A stretch of DNA of 64,000 nt from Tridacna crocea. Taxonomy: Eukaryota > Mollusca > Bivalvia > Cardiida > Cardiidae. The notes below the pieces were generated by a model. That model worked only from the letters and a program-made list of their open reading frames with translations. It did no database searches and had not been told where the DNA came from. Each line of letters starts with the position of its first letter. Positions within the stretch are counted from its first letter, which is position 1. The stretch spans positions 19,163,235 to 19,227,234 of the forward strand of contig OX031069.1 in NCBI GenBank assembly GCA_943736015.1. The letters are read 5' to 3'. The translations under genes were made by a program, and so were the position numbers. Positions 1 through 8,799 of this stretch are shown one piece after another.

Positions 1-180
1 TTAACGACCCAGAGGAAGAAGCCTTCTGAAAACATTGTGGGTAAAGAAGAAAATGCTGGTACCCACAATGTTTTCTACTCTTCTAAAGTCAAGTTTAAAA
101 TTTTCAGCCACTTTTATTTTGTCATCTGCAAATGCTTTCAATTTGAGAAAGTATAAAATTCTGTTGTTTGGTAAAGAGTC
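1..180 (+). mobile_element. Family A hairpin element cut by the window edge
   Basis: Short arm is truncated at base 1. The hairpin has lost most of its inner right half (GCTGGTACCCACAATG). Right end GGTAAAGAGTCAA has a mutated TTAA. Confidence 0.8.
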
Positions 181-321
181 AAGTAGCAACATTTATATCT
201 GAATATCCGTGTATCAAAGTTTTTGCACAATGTCAACCATTCCTATTCAGAGAAACAAATTTTCTTGTATCAAAGGCATACTGCAACAGATTTTACTGAC
301 CATTGCATCTCTGAAAGTTGT

Positions 322-790
322 TTAACTCTTTACCAGACGACAAATATTTAGCCTTGTCAAAATTGACAGCATTTGCTGACTAGAGTTTCAATGTGGCTCA
401 GATAGTGAAATTGTTCTTTAACTCATTACCCAACGGCAATATTTTGGGCTTGTCTAAATCGAAAGCATTTGCGGACGACAAAATAAAAGTGACTGAAAAT
501 TTGGAATTTGTTTTAGACGGGTGGAAAACATTATGGGTAAAGGACAAAATGCAGGTTACCAGCATTTTCTCCTTTTCCCACAATATTTTCTAAAGGCTTC
601 TTTCTCAGGGTTGTCGAAAGTAGGGATTGTGTGGTAATGAGTTAAGAAGTTGTATAACATTGTGGATAGTGGAGAAGGGGAAAATGCTGGATACATGTGC
701 TAGCATTTTTTTTCCTTCTCCAACAATGTTTTCTAAAGGCTTCTTTCCCAGGGTTGTTAAATGTAGGCATTGTCTAGGGAAAGGATAAGC
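322..790 (-). mobile_element. Family A element split by a second copy
   Basis: Outer copy in two parts, 322-417 and 646-790; removing the inner copy with one TTAA restores a continuous long arm running into the hairpin. Its far end reads GGGAAAGGATAA, a decayed TTAA. Confidence 0.82.
418..645 (-). mobile_element. Family A element nested in another copy
   Basis: 228 bp with TTAA at 418-421 and 642-645, inserted in the long arm of the 322-790 copy. Hairpin has several unpaired changes (ATTATGGG, GGACAAAATGCAGG). Confidence 0.88.
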
Positions 791-931
791 CCTTTACACA
801 GTATTGGGTCATATAAATATAACAGCCACCTCATATCTTTCACGGGTCTCCTGTGTTAGACAACAGCAAATATTCAGCAACCATTCTTAGCCTCATTCTA
901 AACATACAAGAAGACCTTTGCTCAACATTAC

Positions 932-1033
932 CTATGGCACAATTAAACAAGATCTCAGAGAGGAGCTGTGGTGATGATACAACATCAAACATTCCACCTT
1001 TAGGCATTTTGTGTTCTTCACTGACAATATGAC
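932..1033 (-). CDS. SRD5A3: SRD5A3 exon 5
   Basis: Acceptor TTTATTTCAG and donor CATAG/GTAATG. The 102 bp encode GHIVSEEHKMPKGGMFDVVS then SPQLLSEILFNCAI, the conserved C-terminal-half motif of the 5-alpha-reductase fold (Ser-Ser-Pro...Glu). The next exon, carrying the last membrane helices, is not found between 1 and 931, which holds only hairpin elements. Confidence 0.88.
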   Translation of the reverse strand, partial: VILSVKNTKCLKVECLMLYHHHSSSLRSCLIVP

Positions 1034-4000
1034 CTGAAATAAACAAATCCACCTTTACAACTCAATAAAACTAAATTTAGACTAGCCCAAATTAGAAATG
1101 TTTGCAATTTAAGCCATTACAACACAATCCCTACTTTTGACGCCTCTGCGAATGAGGCCTTTAGAAAACATTGTGGAAAAAGGAGAAAATGCTGGTAACC
1201 AGCATTTTCTCCTTTTCCCACAATGTTTTCTAACTTTCACAAAACAAATTTCAAATTTTCACTCACTTTTATTTTGTCGTCTGCAGATGCTTTCGATTTG
1301 GACAAGCCTAAATGTAAGAACATGTAAGCCTCCATAGATCTAAACTTTTTCACTCTAATTAGCCCAATTTTAAATTTATGCTTACATTCTCATTCATTTC
1401 ATGATATTTAAATTGTCCAATAGTGATAATACGCAGTATCATTGAATAATTGATTGATAAACCTTATTGTGGCAATCGACTGACTGATTAGTCGCTCAAT
1501 CGGACTGGTTGAGCGAGTGATTTTTCGACCGATTGATGTATTAATTCCCTTATTCTATATGTCATCATGAGTTTTTCCCTCCAAAGACTTATACTTTAAT
1601 TACTGAAAATATCCATTCCACCTATTCACTATTTATTCTTCACGTATTTAAAGCTTCATTTTTGATCATTTGGAATTGTAAACACACGTAGGAAGAAATC
1701 ACGTGACTAAATACATTTGATTCGAAAATTTATATATTTATATGACTATAAACTATGTAGTTTTTGTCAAATAAACGAAGTTCTGTTTTGTTCCTAAAAT
1801 ATTGTCGTTTGGTAATGAGTTAATCAGGCTCAAGTGATTGGATCGTCTTTGAAACAATAGAAAACATTAATTGGTGGCAAGCAGCATTTTTGCCCTTTCC
1901 AAAAATGTTTGTCCAGAGATTTACAGAGCCACAGGATTGTTGATTAACTCTTTACCAAACCACAAAATTTTGGACTTGTCCAAATTGAAGGCATTTGCAA
2001 ATGAAAAAATAAATTTGAATCAAAAATTTAAATTTGATTTGGAAAGGGTAAAAAAAAACATTGTGGGAAAAGGAGAAAATGCTGGTTACCAGCATTTTCT
2101 CCTTTCCCAACAATGTTTTCAAAAGGCTTCTATTTCAGTATCGTTAAAAGTCAGGGTTGTGTGGTAAAGAGTTACATTTGTTACGGGAGACCACTCCTTC
2201 CTGCATGGCATACTCCCGATTTAAATACAATACCTGGCTACTGCGTCAGGGAGATATCTCTTTGGCTCAGTGGTTAGGGTATTGGCTTTGCGTCCGGGAG
2301 TTTGGAGTTCGAATCCCGCTCCGATCCTTATTTCTGCCATGCATTTATTCATTTGTTTCTTTGTTACGGACTTCGTTTGTAAGATGGGGGCTCGTCTGGG
2401 ATTGGCCATTGAGCCATTAATCCCATTTGTTGTCCAAAATTGGACTTCCTGCCTAATAAGGCTTTGAGTCATCAATAAATGATGACTTTAAGAGGGGGTG
2501 TGTTACGGGAGACCACTCCTTCGTGCATGGCATACTCCCGATTTAAATACAATACCTGGCTACTGCGTCAGGGAGATATCTCTTTGGCTCAGTGGTTAGG
2601 GTATTGGTCTTGCGTCCGGGAGTTCGGAGTTCGAATCCCGCTCCGATCCTTATTTCTGCCATGCATTTATTCATTTGTTTCTTTGTTACGGACTTCGTTC
2701 GTAAGACATTTGTGAACAATTAACTATGGGAACTGTTACATAAGACATCTATATTTATTGAAGTTAGAGGTCTATAAAAAGACAGAAAAAAGAACATCAC
2801 CTGCTCTATTTCTCCTAAATTTGGCAAGCTGGTACTGTATCTTACCATCATTGTACCACAGGAAAGCAAACAAACTGAAACCTACAGCATGGCGCCAGCT
2901 GATCATTGACCAATCAAACCAGCCTGTAACATAAACCAACCTGAAGTTTGGGCATGCATAACGATGGGACTGTCCTGACTTCTAGATCTTAAAATAGCCA
3001 TATATCCAACTCTTTTCCAAAAGACAAAATGTTAGGCTGGTCCACATTGAAAGCATTTGCAGACAATAAATTAAAAGTGTCTTTATCTATGAAATTTTTC
3101 TCCGAAAAGGTAGAAAACCTTGTGGGAAAAAGATAAAATGCTGGTTACAGATAAAATGCTGGTAACCAGCATTTTATCCCTTTCCCACAAGATTTTAAAA
3201 GGCTTTCTTTCCAAGAGTCATGAAAACCTGGGCTTGTTTGGTAAAGAGTTAACCCATTACAACACAATCCCTACTTTTGACTCCCTTGAGAAAGAAGCCT
3301 TTAGGAAACACTGGGGGAAAAGGAGAAAATGCTGGCAACCAGCATTTTCTCCTTTTCCCACAATGTTTTCTACCCTTCCCAAAACAAATTTCGAATTTTC
3401 TGTCACCTTTATTTTGTCGTCTGCAAATTTGGACCAGTCTTTTTTTTCTCGTGTGGTAAAGAGTTAAATCAAAAGAGTTAACCCTTTGTAACACAATCCA
3501 GAATAGTGACAGCCCTTTTGTAGAAACCATTGGTAAAAGCCTTTTGAAAACATTGTGGTATAAGGAGAAAATGATAGTTATAGGAAATTTCTCCTTTTCA
3601 AACAAAGTTTTCTACCCCTTCCATGAAAAATCCTAACATTTGAGACATGTTTAAGTTGTGGCCTGCAAATGCTTTCAAAAAACCCTGCCTGAATTTTTGT
3701 CATTTGATAAATATTTTACCCTTTACCACACAATTACGAATTTTAATGCCCTTGAGGCAGAAGTCTTTTGAAAACATTGTGGGAAAAGGAGAAAATGCTG
3801 GTAACCCTATCAAAGACAATTCTATCAAATAAGCCTAACTTGTTGTCTGCTAAGGCTTTCAATTTGGACAAGTCTGAAATTTTGTCATTTGGTAAAAAGT
3901 AAATAGGTTAGTAAAAGAAGAATTACAGCAAAGAAACATTTTTCTTAAATTTGACTCTACACCATTCAACAGCTTGTATTATCTAAAATGAATGTTTTTC

Positions 4001-7000
4001 CAAGCAACATGAAAATGCAGTGGAGTGATGGATGCAATATGAGAAGAGGGGAGAAGTACATGTACCATAATCCCCTCCCCTGCATATTTTACTTGAAACA
4101 TTATTTCTGAGCAAATTCTTGCAAGCTTGGACAGCACAGATCAAGGTCAGACTTCATGAAACATGCAGTTTGATCTTGGGTCTATTTAGTCAAGTTTTTT
4201 GGGGAAATGTTCTCAGAATATTCCAGTTAAACAATCGTGTTGTGGTCTTCTGTCAAAATTTCAAAAGTGTTTTTGATTGACTGACTTGTATATATCAGTA
4301 AACCTTACCAGTGTCATTCCCATCCAAGACTGGTGCCTCAGAAAGTAGAGTGAAACCAGCAAGTAGGGAATACAAATTAGGAGATAACCAGTCTAGGAAT
4401 CCTTGCGTAAGATGGCTGCTAAACACGTTGACATAGACACTTTGATACAGACGGATGAATGTGTGGCTGAGTAATAATCCACCTCCAACCATGACAGACA
4501 GTTTATCTGGAAAAAACAGAAATACAGGTAAATAATCAAGTGTTAGTTGCTTTCATGAATATTGGCAAGTTCTGATTGAATGAAAAAAAAAAAAAATTCA
4601 TAGTCCATGAAAAAAATATCATGCAGTGCCAGTGTAATGCAGAGAAATGACCCTCCCCTACAAAATGACCCATGGGTCATTTCTCTACGTAGAGGAATGA
4701 CACGGGTCATTATTCTACGTGGGGTATTTCTCTACGTAGAATAATGACCCTTGGGATATATCTCTACATAGAATAATTATCCAGATCATTCCTTTATGTA
4801 GAGAAATGACCCATGGGTCATTTTGTAGGGGAGGGTCATTTCTCTGCATTACATCAGAACTACTCTTGCTGTCAAACTAATGTAGACAAATATGTATATA
4901 CGAGATTTCATAACATATTTCTTTCTAATTTCAAATCGAGTCCGAAGTTCAAATGCAAGCTAAGACTGATTTCTCTGAATATCATAATTGAAAAAGATGT
5001 CCAACAAATTCATAAAGTCTAAGACAAAACTAAATTGTCACTTTATTGGGTATGAATTTTCAACTTACTTCCAGCATTTTAAGCTTCTAACAAAAGATTT
5101 GCTAACTCTGCAATGTTAATATGGTACGATAAATTACATCCAGTAGTAGTAATTGTCTTTAAAAGGCTAGAAAACATTGTTGGAGAATAACAATGCAGTA
5201 ACCAGCATTTTCTTCTGTTCTTAAAATGTTTTCTAAAGTTTTCCTCAATAGCATCTCTTAAAACATGAATTATTTGATAAAGAGTTAAAAGACACCAATA
5301 ACTACACATTAACCCTTTACCAAGCAATCGCTAGTTTTTACGCACCTGAGATATAGGCCTTTTGAAAACATGGAGGGAAAAGGAGAAAATGCTGGTAACC
5401 AGCATTTTCTCCTTTTCCCACAATGTTTTCTACCCTGATAAAACAAATATCAATATTTGATTTACCTTTATTTTGTTGTGCAAGTGCTTTCAATATGGGC
5501 CAGTCTAAAATTTTGCTGTTTGATAAAGAGTTAAGAGATACCTGTGGACGGTTCACCAGGTATACTGGCCTGATCTAGCACCCACTGTATCCAGCTAAAG
5601 TTGGGACTACCAAACACGTAGGAATTACACACTGCTATGTAAATGGCTCCATTCAATCCCAGTGCAATAAACAGTCGTCTGACTGGTCTGAAAATAAAAT
5701 TTACTTTGTTTGAATGGTGTTTTACACTGCTTTCAACATTATTTCAGTTATATCACAGCAAAAACTGAGACATATTCATGTTTTCCTGGGTTCACCAGTA
5801 CTAGGCTGAGGCTCTGAAGTGTCTTGCCTAAGGACACTCTAGTAAAGGATCAAACCCGGTACCTCCAGGTCAAGAGTCCTACACTTAGCCACTGAGCCAC
5901 AGAGGAACCCTAGAATTTACAATGTATATTTATAAACTATCCAGCTTAGCCCATTACCACACAATCCCTACTTTTGACGCCCCTGAGAAAGAAGCCTTTA
6001 GAAAACCCTGTGGGAAAAGGAGAAAATGCTGGTAACAAGCATTTTCTCCTTTTCCCATAATGTTTTCTACTCTTCACAAAACAAATTTCAAACGTTCAGT
6101 CACTTTTATCGTGCCATCTGCAAATGCTTTCAATTTGGACAGCCCTAAAATATTGTCATTTGGTAATGGGTTAATTAAATACATTCATAGCATGTAGATG
6201 AAATTACAATCCAATCTCTACACCACTCTAAGGAAAAAGGCTTTTCGTAACATTTTTTGCAGGTCTCAAAAAGACAAATTTTATCTTCTGTGTCACACTC
6301 AAAGATACAGATACATCTTTACAGCCTGAGAGAAAATATTCTGTTGAAATTTTATAGTTTTTAGAATGATTCAGATAATGGCCAGCTGTGCAAATGCAGG
6401 TAAATAACAAATAAATGTTGTGTACAGGATATAAAAACTGAAGGGATTGGTCCGTCAAGGGCAACATTTGATATGTAGATACAAGAATGATTTTAGTTTC
6501 AAAAATAAAGTTAAAATGGCTTAACCCTTTACTCCATAGGGCATTTCTATGGTATCTCTAATTGACCCTAAATAATAGCAAGGATGAAGACGTTTTTTAT
6601 GGGTATATGATACCTTTTGATAGCATGGAAAACATTGTAACAAAACCTGAAATTGCTCATCACGAGCAATTTCACCTTTTGCCACAAAATTTTCCAAAGG
6701 CTCCTGCAAGCAATGCGTAGAAATGAGTATCTATGGAGTAAGGGATTAAAAAATGGGCTGAAAACAAGTAAAGATTTATCTTTAACTTGTTGTCTTTGAC
6801 TGCAGTAACTCCTTACCACACAATCCTGACTTTTAACAAACCTGATGAAGAGGCTTTTTGAAAACATTGTGGTAAAAGGAGAAAATGCCGTTCCCAAACC
6901 AACCTTCAATTTTTTAAGTCACATTAATTTTGTTGTCTGCAAATTCTTTCAATTTAAACAAGTCTAAAATTTTGTCATTTGATTAAGATTTAACTCTTTA

Positions 7001-7323
7001 CCAAACAACAAAATGTAAGATTAGTTGAAATGGAGAGCATTTGCAGAAAACGAAATAAATGTGAATAAAAAACTCAAGTTCAATTAAAGTTAAACAAAGG
7101 CAGTTATATAACTCTGACTATTGTGAGTTTCGACCATTGGAAGTAGCTTGTAAACATACCTTTTGGTAAATCGTAATATCCCTTTCTCGCCATCAAAGTC
7201 CCTGCCAGCCCCAGACCCAGCCACTGTTTGATAAAGCCCCTTGATCATGTATGCCCCTGATAGGGATGTCCAGATGATCCCAAAACTGGACATCTGACCA
7301 ATAGGATATGGCATGGTGACCAT
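932..7323 (-). CDS. SRD5A3: SRD5A3 homologue, polyprenal reductase (5 exons, 3' end missing)
   Basis: Steroid 5-alpha-reductase family member of the SRD5A3 branch, a multi-pass ER membrane NADPH-dependent enzyme that reduces the alpha-isoprene double bond on the way to dolichol, the lipid carrier of N-glycosylation. Joined exons 7160-7323, 5542-5687, 4309-4506, 2801-2923 and 932-1033 give 244 codons plus one base; human SRD5A3 has 318 residues. The diagnostic match is in exon 3, where RLYQSVYVNVFS and LLAGFTLLSEAP parallel RLFECLYVSVFS and VLVGLTVLSQVP of the human protein; exon 4 has FRRNRAG against LRKNKAG, and exon 5 has MPKGGMFDVVSSPQLLSEI against IPFGDWFEYVSSPNYLAEL. Introns are phase 2,1,1,1 with GT/AG borders, and exon 5 ends in phase 1 before a GTAATG donor. 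The last ~55-60 residues must lie left of base 1. All introns are full of TTAA hairpin elements. Protein identity is by comparison from memory, but several exons agree. Confidence 0.9.
1109..1320 (+). mobile_element. Family A element, right end lost
   Basis: TTAA at 1109-1112, complete hairpin at about 1160-1230; the right terminus breaks off after GACAAGCCTAAATG. Confidence 0.85.
1798..1823 (+). mobile_element. Family A end fragment
   Basis: Only the terminus AATATTGTCGTTTGGTAATG plus AGTTAA is left. Confidence 0.6.
1944..2174 (-). mobile_element. Family A element next to the miniature LTR element
   Basis: TTAA at 1944-1947; right end reads GGTAAAGAGTTA then CATT, where the LTR element begins. 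One stem arm has an A-run expansion (AAAAAAAAACATTG). Confidence 0.88.
2179..2384 (+). repeat. Left LTR of the miniature element
   Basis: 206 bp beginning TGTTACGGGAGACC and ending GTAAGA. Contains the tRNA-like block at about 2255-2327. Confidence 0.85.
2255..2327 (+). promoter_or_regulatory. tRNA-like pol III promoter in the LTR
   Basis: A-box-like TGGCTCAGTGGTTAGGG at 2263-2279 and B-box-like GGAGTTCGAATCCC at 2304-2317, spaced as in tRNA genes. The same block recurs at 2577-2649 in the right LTR. The flanking bases do not fold into a clean acceptor stem, so this is a promoter-like relic and not a tRNA gene. Confidence 0.75.
2385..2402 (+). promoter_or_regulatory. Primer-binding site, proline tRNA type
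   Basis: Eighteen bases immediately after the LTR, 17 of which match the complement of the 3' end of tRNA-Pro. Confidence 0.7.
2501..2706 (+). repeat. Right LTR of the miniature element
   Basis: Offset exactly 322 bp from the left LTR, about 97.5% identical by my count; followed by CATTTG, repeating the left flank. Confidence 0.85.
2801..2923 (-). CDS. SRD5A3: SRD5A3 exon 4
   Basis: Acceptor ATGTTACAG and donor GAGCAG/GTGATG. Encodes 40 full codons with HAVGFSLFAFLWYNDGKIQY and LAKFRRNRAG, corresponding to the human stretch around FIWSSAHQYKCH...LRKNKAG. It is too short for automatic open-frame detection because there is no internal long frame from a Met. Phase 1 on both sides. The miniature LTR element at 2179-2706 lies about 95 bp downstream in the following intron. 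Confidence 0.85.
3006..3252 (-). mobile_element. Family A element with enlarged hairpin loop
   Basis: Left end CCAACTCTTTTCC, right TTAA 3249-3252. The loop carries a second GATAAAATGCTGGT, a 20 bp internal duplication, and both stem arms carry the same G-to-T type change (GATAAAATGC/GCATTTTATC). Confidence 0.85.
3249..3467 (+). mobile_element. Family A element sharing its TTAA with the preceding copy
   Basis: Shares TTAA 3249-3252 with the copy to its left and ends at TTAA 3464-3467. Long arm shortened (AAATTTGGACCAGTC then a T-run). Confidence 0.88.
3478..3901 (+). mobile_element. Two adjoining degraded family A elements
   Basis: First at 3478-3718 with a decayed hairpin (AATGATAGTTATAGG), second at 3717-3901 which has lost the right half of the hairpin after GCTGGTAACC and ends GGTAAAAAGTAAA. 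Confidence 0.75.
4309..4506 (-). CDS. SRD5A3: SRD5A3 exon 3 (most conserved membrane segment)
   Basis: Acceptor TTTTTTCCAG, donor ACACTG/GTAAGG. The 198 bp encode DKLSVMVGGGLLLSHTFIRL, then YQSVYVNVFSSH and a second hydrophobic stretch NLYSLLAGFTLLSEAP. The Arg-Leu-Tyr...Tyr-Val...Val-Phe-Ser pattern is the strongest evidence that this is SRD5A3 and not SRD5A1/2. Phase 1 on both sides. Confidence 0.92.
4634..4852. mobile_element. 219 bp fold-back element with nested palindromes
   Basis: GTAATGCAGAGAAATGACCC at the left pairs with its reverse complement ending at 4852. Inside, blocks around CCCATGGGTCATTTCTC and TCTACGTAGA (itself palindromic) alternate in both orientations, so the strand can fold at several scales. 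No coding capacity. Lies in SRD5A3 intron 2. Confidence 0.8.
5150..5288 (-). mobile_element. Degraded family A element
   Basis: Hairpin reduced to AACATTGTTGGAGAATAACAATGC...; right end TTTGATAAAGAGTTAA is intact; left end not found. Confidence 0.6.
5309..5534 (+). mobile_element. TTAA hairpin element, reference copy
   Basis: Describes the family (here called family A). Both ends carry TTAA, then CCCTTTACCA...; the other end reads TTTGATAAAGAG/TTAA, so the termini are inverted repeats of about 10 bp with a TTAA duplication, as in piggyBac-type transposons. Inside are a short arm (...AATCC...TTTTTACG..CCTGAG), a hairpin of about 60 bp with core GGAGAAAATGCTGG/CCAGCATTTTCTCC and outer part ACATTGTGGGAAAA, and a long arm with TTGTCGTCTGCAAATGC and TTCAATTTGGACAAG. 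No coding capacity. 'Plus' here means short arm first. This copy's end is 7 bp from SRD5A3 exon 2, so it lies just inside the splice donor region. Confidence 0.9.
5542..5687 (-). CDS. SRD5A3: SRD5A3 exon 2
   Basis: Acceptor TTTTCAG at 5690-5688 and donor CACAG/GTATCT at 5542/5541. Encodes RPVRRLFIALGLNGAIY... then VFGSPNFSWIQWVLD, which aligns with the human helix ending LGAPFPSWLHGLL. Enters in phase 2 and leaves in phase 1, matching both neighbours. A TTAA hairpin element begins only 7 bp beyond the exon end, inside the donor region of intron 2. Confidence 0.88.
5708..5912 (-). mobile_element. tRNA-headed SINE
   Basis: Read on the minus strand: head with CTCAGTGGCTAAGTGTAGG (A-box-like) and GGGTTTGATCC (B-box-like), body with TGAGGCTCTGAAG complement, tail ending ...AAACACCATTCAAACAAA. 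ATTTAC occurs on both flanks as a possible short target duplication. It begins 20 bp before SRD5A3 exon 2's acceptor. Confidence 0.75.
5945..6174 (+). mobile_element. Family A element
   Basis: Left TTAA mutated to TTAG; right TTAA at 6171-6174. Stem has AACCCTGTGGG facing CCCATAATG, i.e. unrepaired mismatches. Confidence 0.88.
6521..6749 (+). mobile_element. Hairpin element, subfamily B
   Basis: TTAA on both sides, termini CCCTTTACTCCATAGGG / CCATAGATACTC complement, and a different hairpin core (GAAATTGCTCATCACGAGCA...). The arms share no long similarity with family A, but ends, size, TTAA and central hairpin plan are the same. Confidence 0.82.
6804..7095. mobile_element. Two family A pieces beside SRD5A3 exon 1
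   Basis: 6804-6993 (plus) has lost the right half of its hairpin after GAGAAAATGCCG; 6990-7095 (minus) shares its TTAA and is only a long arm. They lie 65 bp from the exon 1 donor. Confidence 0.75.
7160..7323 (-). CDS. SRD5A3: SRD5A3 exon 1 (start codon, first membrane helix)
   Basis: Starts at ATG 7323 or, with the better start context ACCATGC, at ATG 7314. FGIIWTSLSGAYMIKGLYQ is a plausible first membrane helix, followed by a hydrophilic stretch and ILRFTKR, aligned with the FDVPKRYF region of the human protein. The exon ends after two bases of a codon at the donor AAAAG/GTATGT (7160/7159). Translation past the donor reads into intron and is not protein. No TATA box or CpG-rich promoter is evident upstream. 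Confidence 0.8.
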
Positions 7324-7483
7324 TCTGCTGTCTTCTATTCGCTGTTCTCAACACTAGATGGCTGCAAAATGGAAACATAGACATACAATGTAGATCTTAT
7401 GCTAGGATATCAATACCTGTAAAAGGTCAAAGAAGAGTAGGTTGAAAAAGTAACATAATTATGATTGTATCTATTTAGAGTTT

Positions 7484-7792
7484 TAACAACCATGCAAATG
7501 AAGGCTTCTGAAAACATTGTGAGGAAAGTAGAAATTTTCTCCTTTTTCAAAGAACATATTTTACTACAAGTATACCAACAAATAAAGAGTGTCTTTAATT
7601 TCCAAACATTTTCAAAAATGCCCTTAATTGGTAATCTGCAAATTTTCAAAACGCATATATATATATCCACACATATATACAGTATTTCAGATATATACAT
7701 GTACTTTCAAGTTAAAAAAATGTTTGATTCAACTGGAAATTTGTTAACATAGATTTGAATGATTTTAAATTTCGTGTGTGTGGTTAAGAGTT
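7484..7792. mobile_element. Strongly decayed family A element
   Basis: AAAACATTGTGAGGAAAG...CTCCTTTTTCAAAG marks the hairpin; the interior includes an AT-rich ATATAT/ACACATATATAC stretch. Confidence 0.5.
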
Positions 7793-7877
7793 ATTTCGTC
7801 ATTAAAACCCATGTTGTGGGTATACAGCAGAAAGTTTTTATGTTGTACATCAAAACCTCAATGTCTCTTACTTTTCA

Positions 7878-8655
7878 TTAAACAAACCCTCATACATAAA
7901 ATCTTGTGGAAAAAGGTTTATGAAAACATTGTGGGACAAGAAGAAAATGCAGGAAAGCAGCATTTTCTCCTTTTCTTAGAATTATTCTTTAGCTTTTGAA
8001 ATATAAGTCTATTAAGTCACCCAGTGGTTTCAATACGGACAATTTCATTATTCGTCTGTAAATGATTACAATATGAACATATTTCTCTTCTGCAAGTGGT
8101 TTCAATATGAATATATTTTTTGCGTGTGGAAGTGGTTTCAATATGAACAAATTCCTCGTGTGGAAGTGATTTCAATATAAAAATATTTCTCATGTGGAAG
8201 TGGGTTCAATATGAATATATTTCTCGTATGGAATTGATTTCAATATGAACATATTGCTCGTATGGAAGTGGTTTCAATATGAACATATTTCTCGTATAGA
8301 AGTGGTTTCAATATGGTCGATTTCTTTTTTTTGTCTGCAAGTGGTTTCAATATGAACATAATTATTTCTTGTATGGAAGTGATTTCAATATGAACATATT
8401 TCTCGTATGGAAGTGGTTTCAATATGGACAATTTCTTTTCTCATCTGCAAGTAGTTTCAATATGAACATATTTCTTGTCTGCATGTAGTTTCAGTATGAA
8501 CATATTTCTCGTCATAAGTGGTTTAATTTCTTGTCTGCATGTGGTTTCAGTAAGAAAATATTTCTTGTCATAAGTGGTTTCAATATAAATATGGACTATT
8601 TTATTTCTCTTCTGCAAGTGGTTTCAATAAGAACAAGTTCATCATTCGGTGCCAA
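7878..8655 (+). mobile_element. Family A element carrying an internal minisatellite
   Basis: Hairpin at 7919-7985 (AAAACATTGTGGGACAAGAA...), then the long arm begins normally (AAGTCACCCAGTGGTTTCAA), expands into the repeat array, and the normal terminus resumes as AAGAACAAGTTCATCATTCGG near 8630-8655. Confidence 0.7.
8020..8640 (+). repeat. ~34 bp minisatellite, about 18 units
   Basis: Monomer near GGAAGTGGTTTCAATATG + AACATATTTCTCGTAT. Variants with TCATCTGCAAGTAG and TTGTCTGCATGTGG show that the monomer equals the TCGTCTGCAAATGCTTTCAA + TTTGGACAA block of the family A long arm. Units vary from about 30 to 45 bp. The spurious open frame in the array has repeated KPLLYEKYVHIETTS. Confidence 0.85.
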
Positions 8656-8799
8656 CTTTCATCATTAAATACCCCTAAATCTTCATCGAAAGACAAATAT
8701 TGGAGCCATGCTCTGGCAAAAGGAGGCTTAATGCATCTTTATGATGCATGATAGTGATCAAAGTCATGTAGACTGGTTACTTTACTTTCAGAAAATTGA

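Larger units (their letters stand above)
2179..2706 (+). mobile_element. Miniature LTR retrotransposon (TRIM-like) with tRNA-like LTRs
   Basis: Two direct repeats of 206 bp (2179-2384 and 2501-2706, five differences) starting TGTTACGGGAG flank only 116 bp. Directly after the left repeat is TGGGGGCTCGTCTGGGAT (2385-2402), one mismatch from the proline-tRNA primer-binding site known from murine retroviruses. Directly before the right repeat is AAGAGGGGGTG, a purine tract. The element is bordered by CATT (or ACATT) on both sides, a 4-5 bp target duplication. No coding capacity, so it depends on another element for mobility. It sits at the end of a TTAA hairpin element (1944-2174) in the last visible SRD5A3 intron. 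The repeat ends AAGA, not CA. Confidence 0.85.

Noticed and set aside
840-1052. Reading the SRD5A3 exon 5 frame on to residue 70 (...SNTGDP) as coding
   Set aside because: The homology ends at the GTAATG donor after NCAI; beyond it the translation is intron.
1871-2167. Open frames containing [18 protein letters not shown]-type peptides, here and at about 60 other places on both strands
   Set aside because: They are translations of the family A hairpin and its arms; the same bases read from either strand give similar peptides, and positions follow element copies, not exons.
2263-2330. tRNA gene in the LTR (and tRNA-like blocks at 23932, 47880, 62325)
   Set aside because: A- and B-boxes are present, but acceptor stems do not pair and the blocks sit in LTRs or SINEs, so they are promoter relics.
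2385-2402. Endogenous retrovirus related to murine-type viruses, suggested by the proline-tRNA primer site
   Set aside because: Only 116 bp lie between the LTRs and no gag, pol or env sequence is present; the primer site alone says only which tRNA primes.
8240-8431. Regularly spaced repeats that might be taken for a CRISPR array
   Set aside because: The units are contiguous, variable in length and without unique spacers; they are a minisatellite derived from an element arm, in an animal genome.
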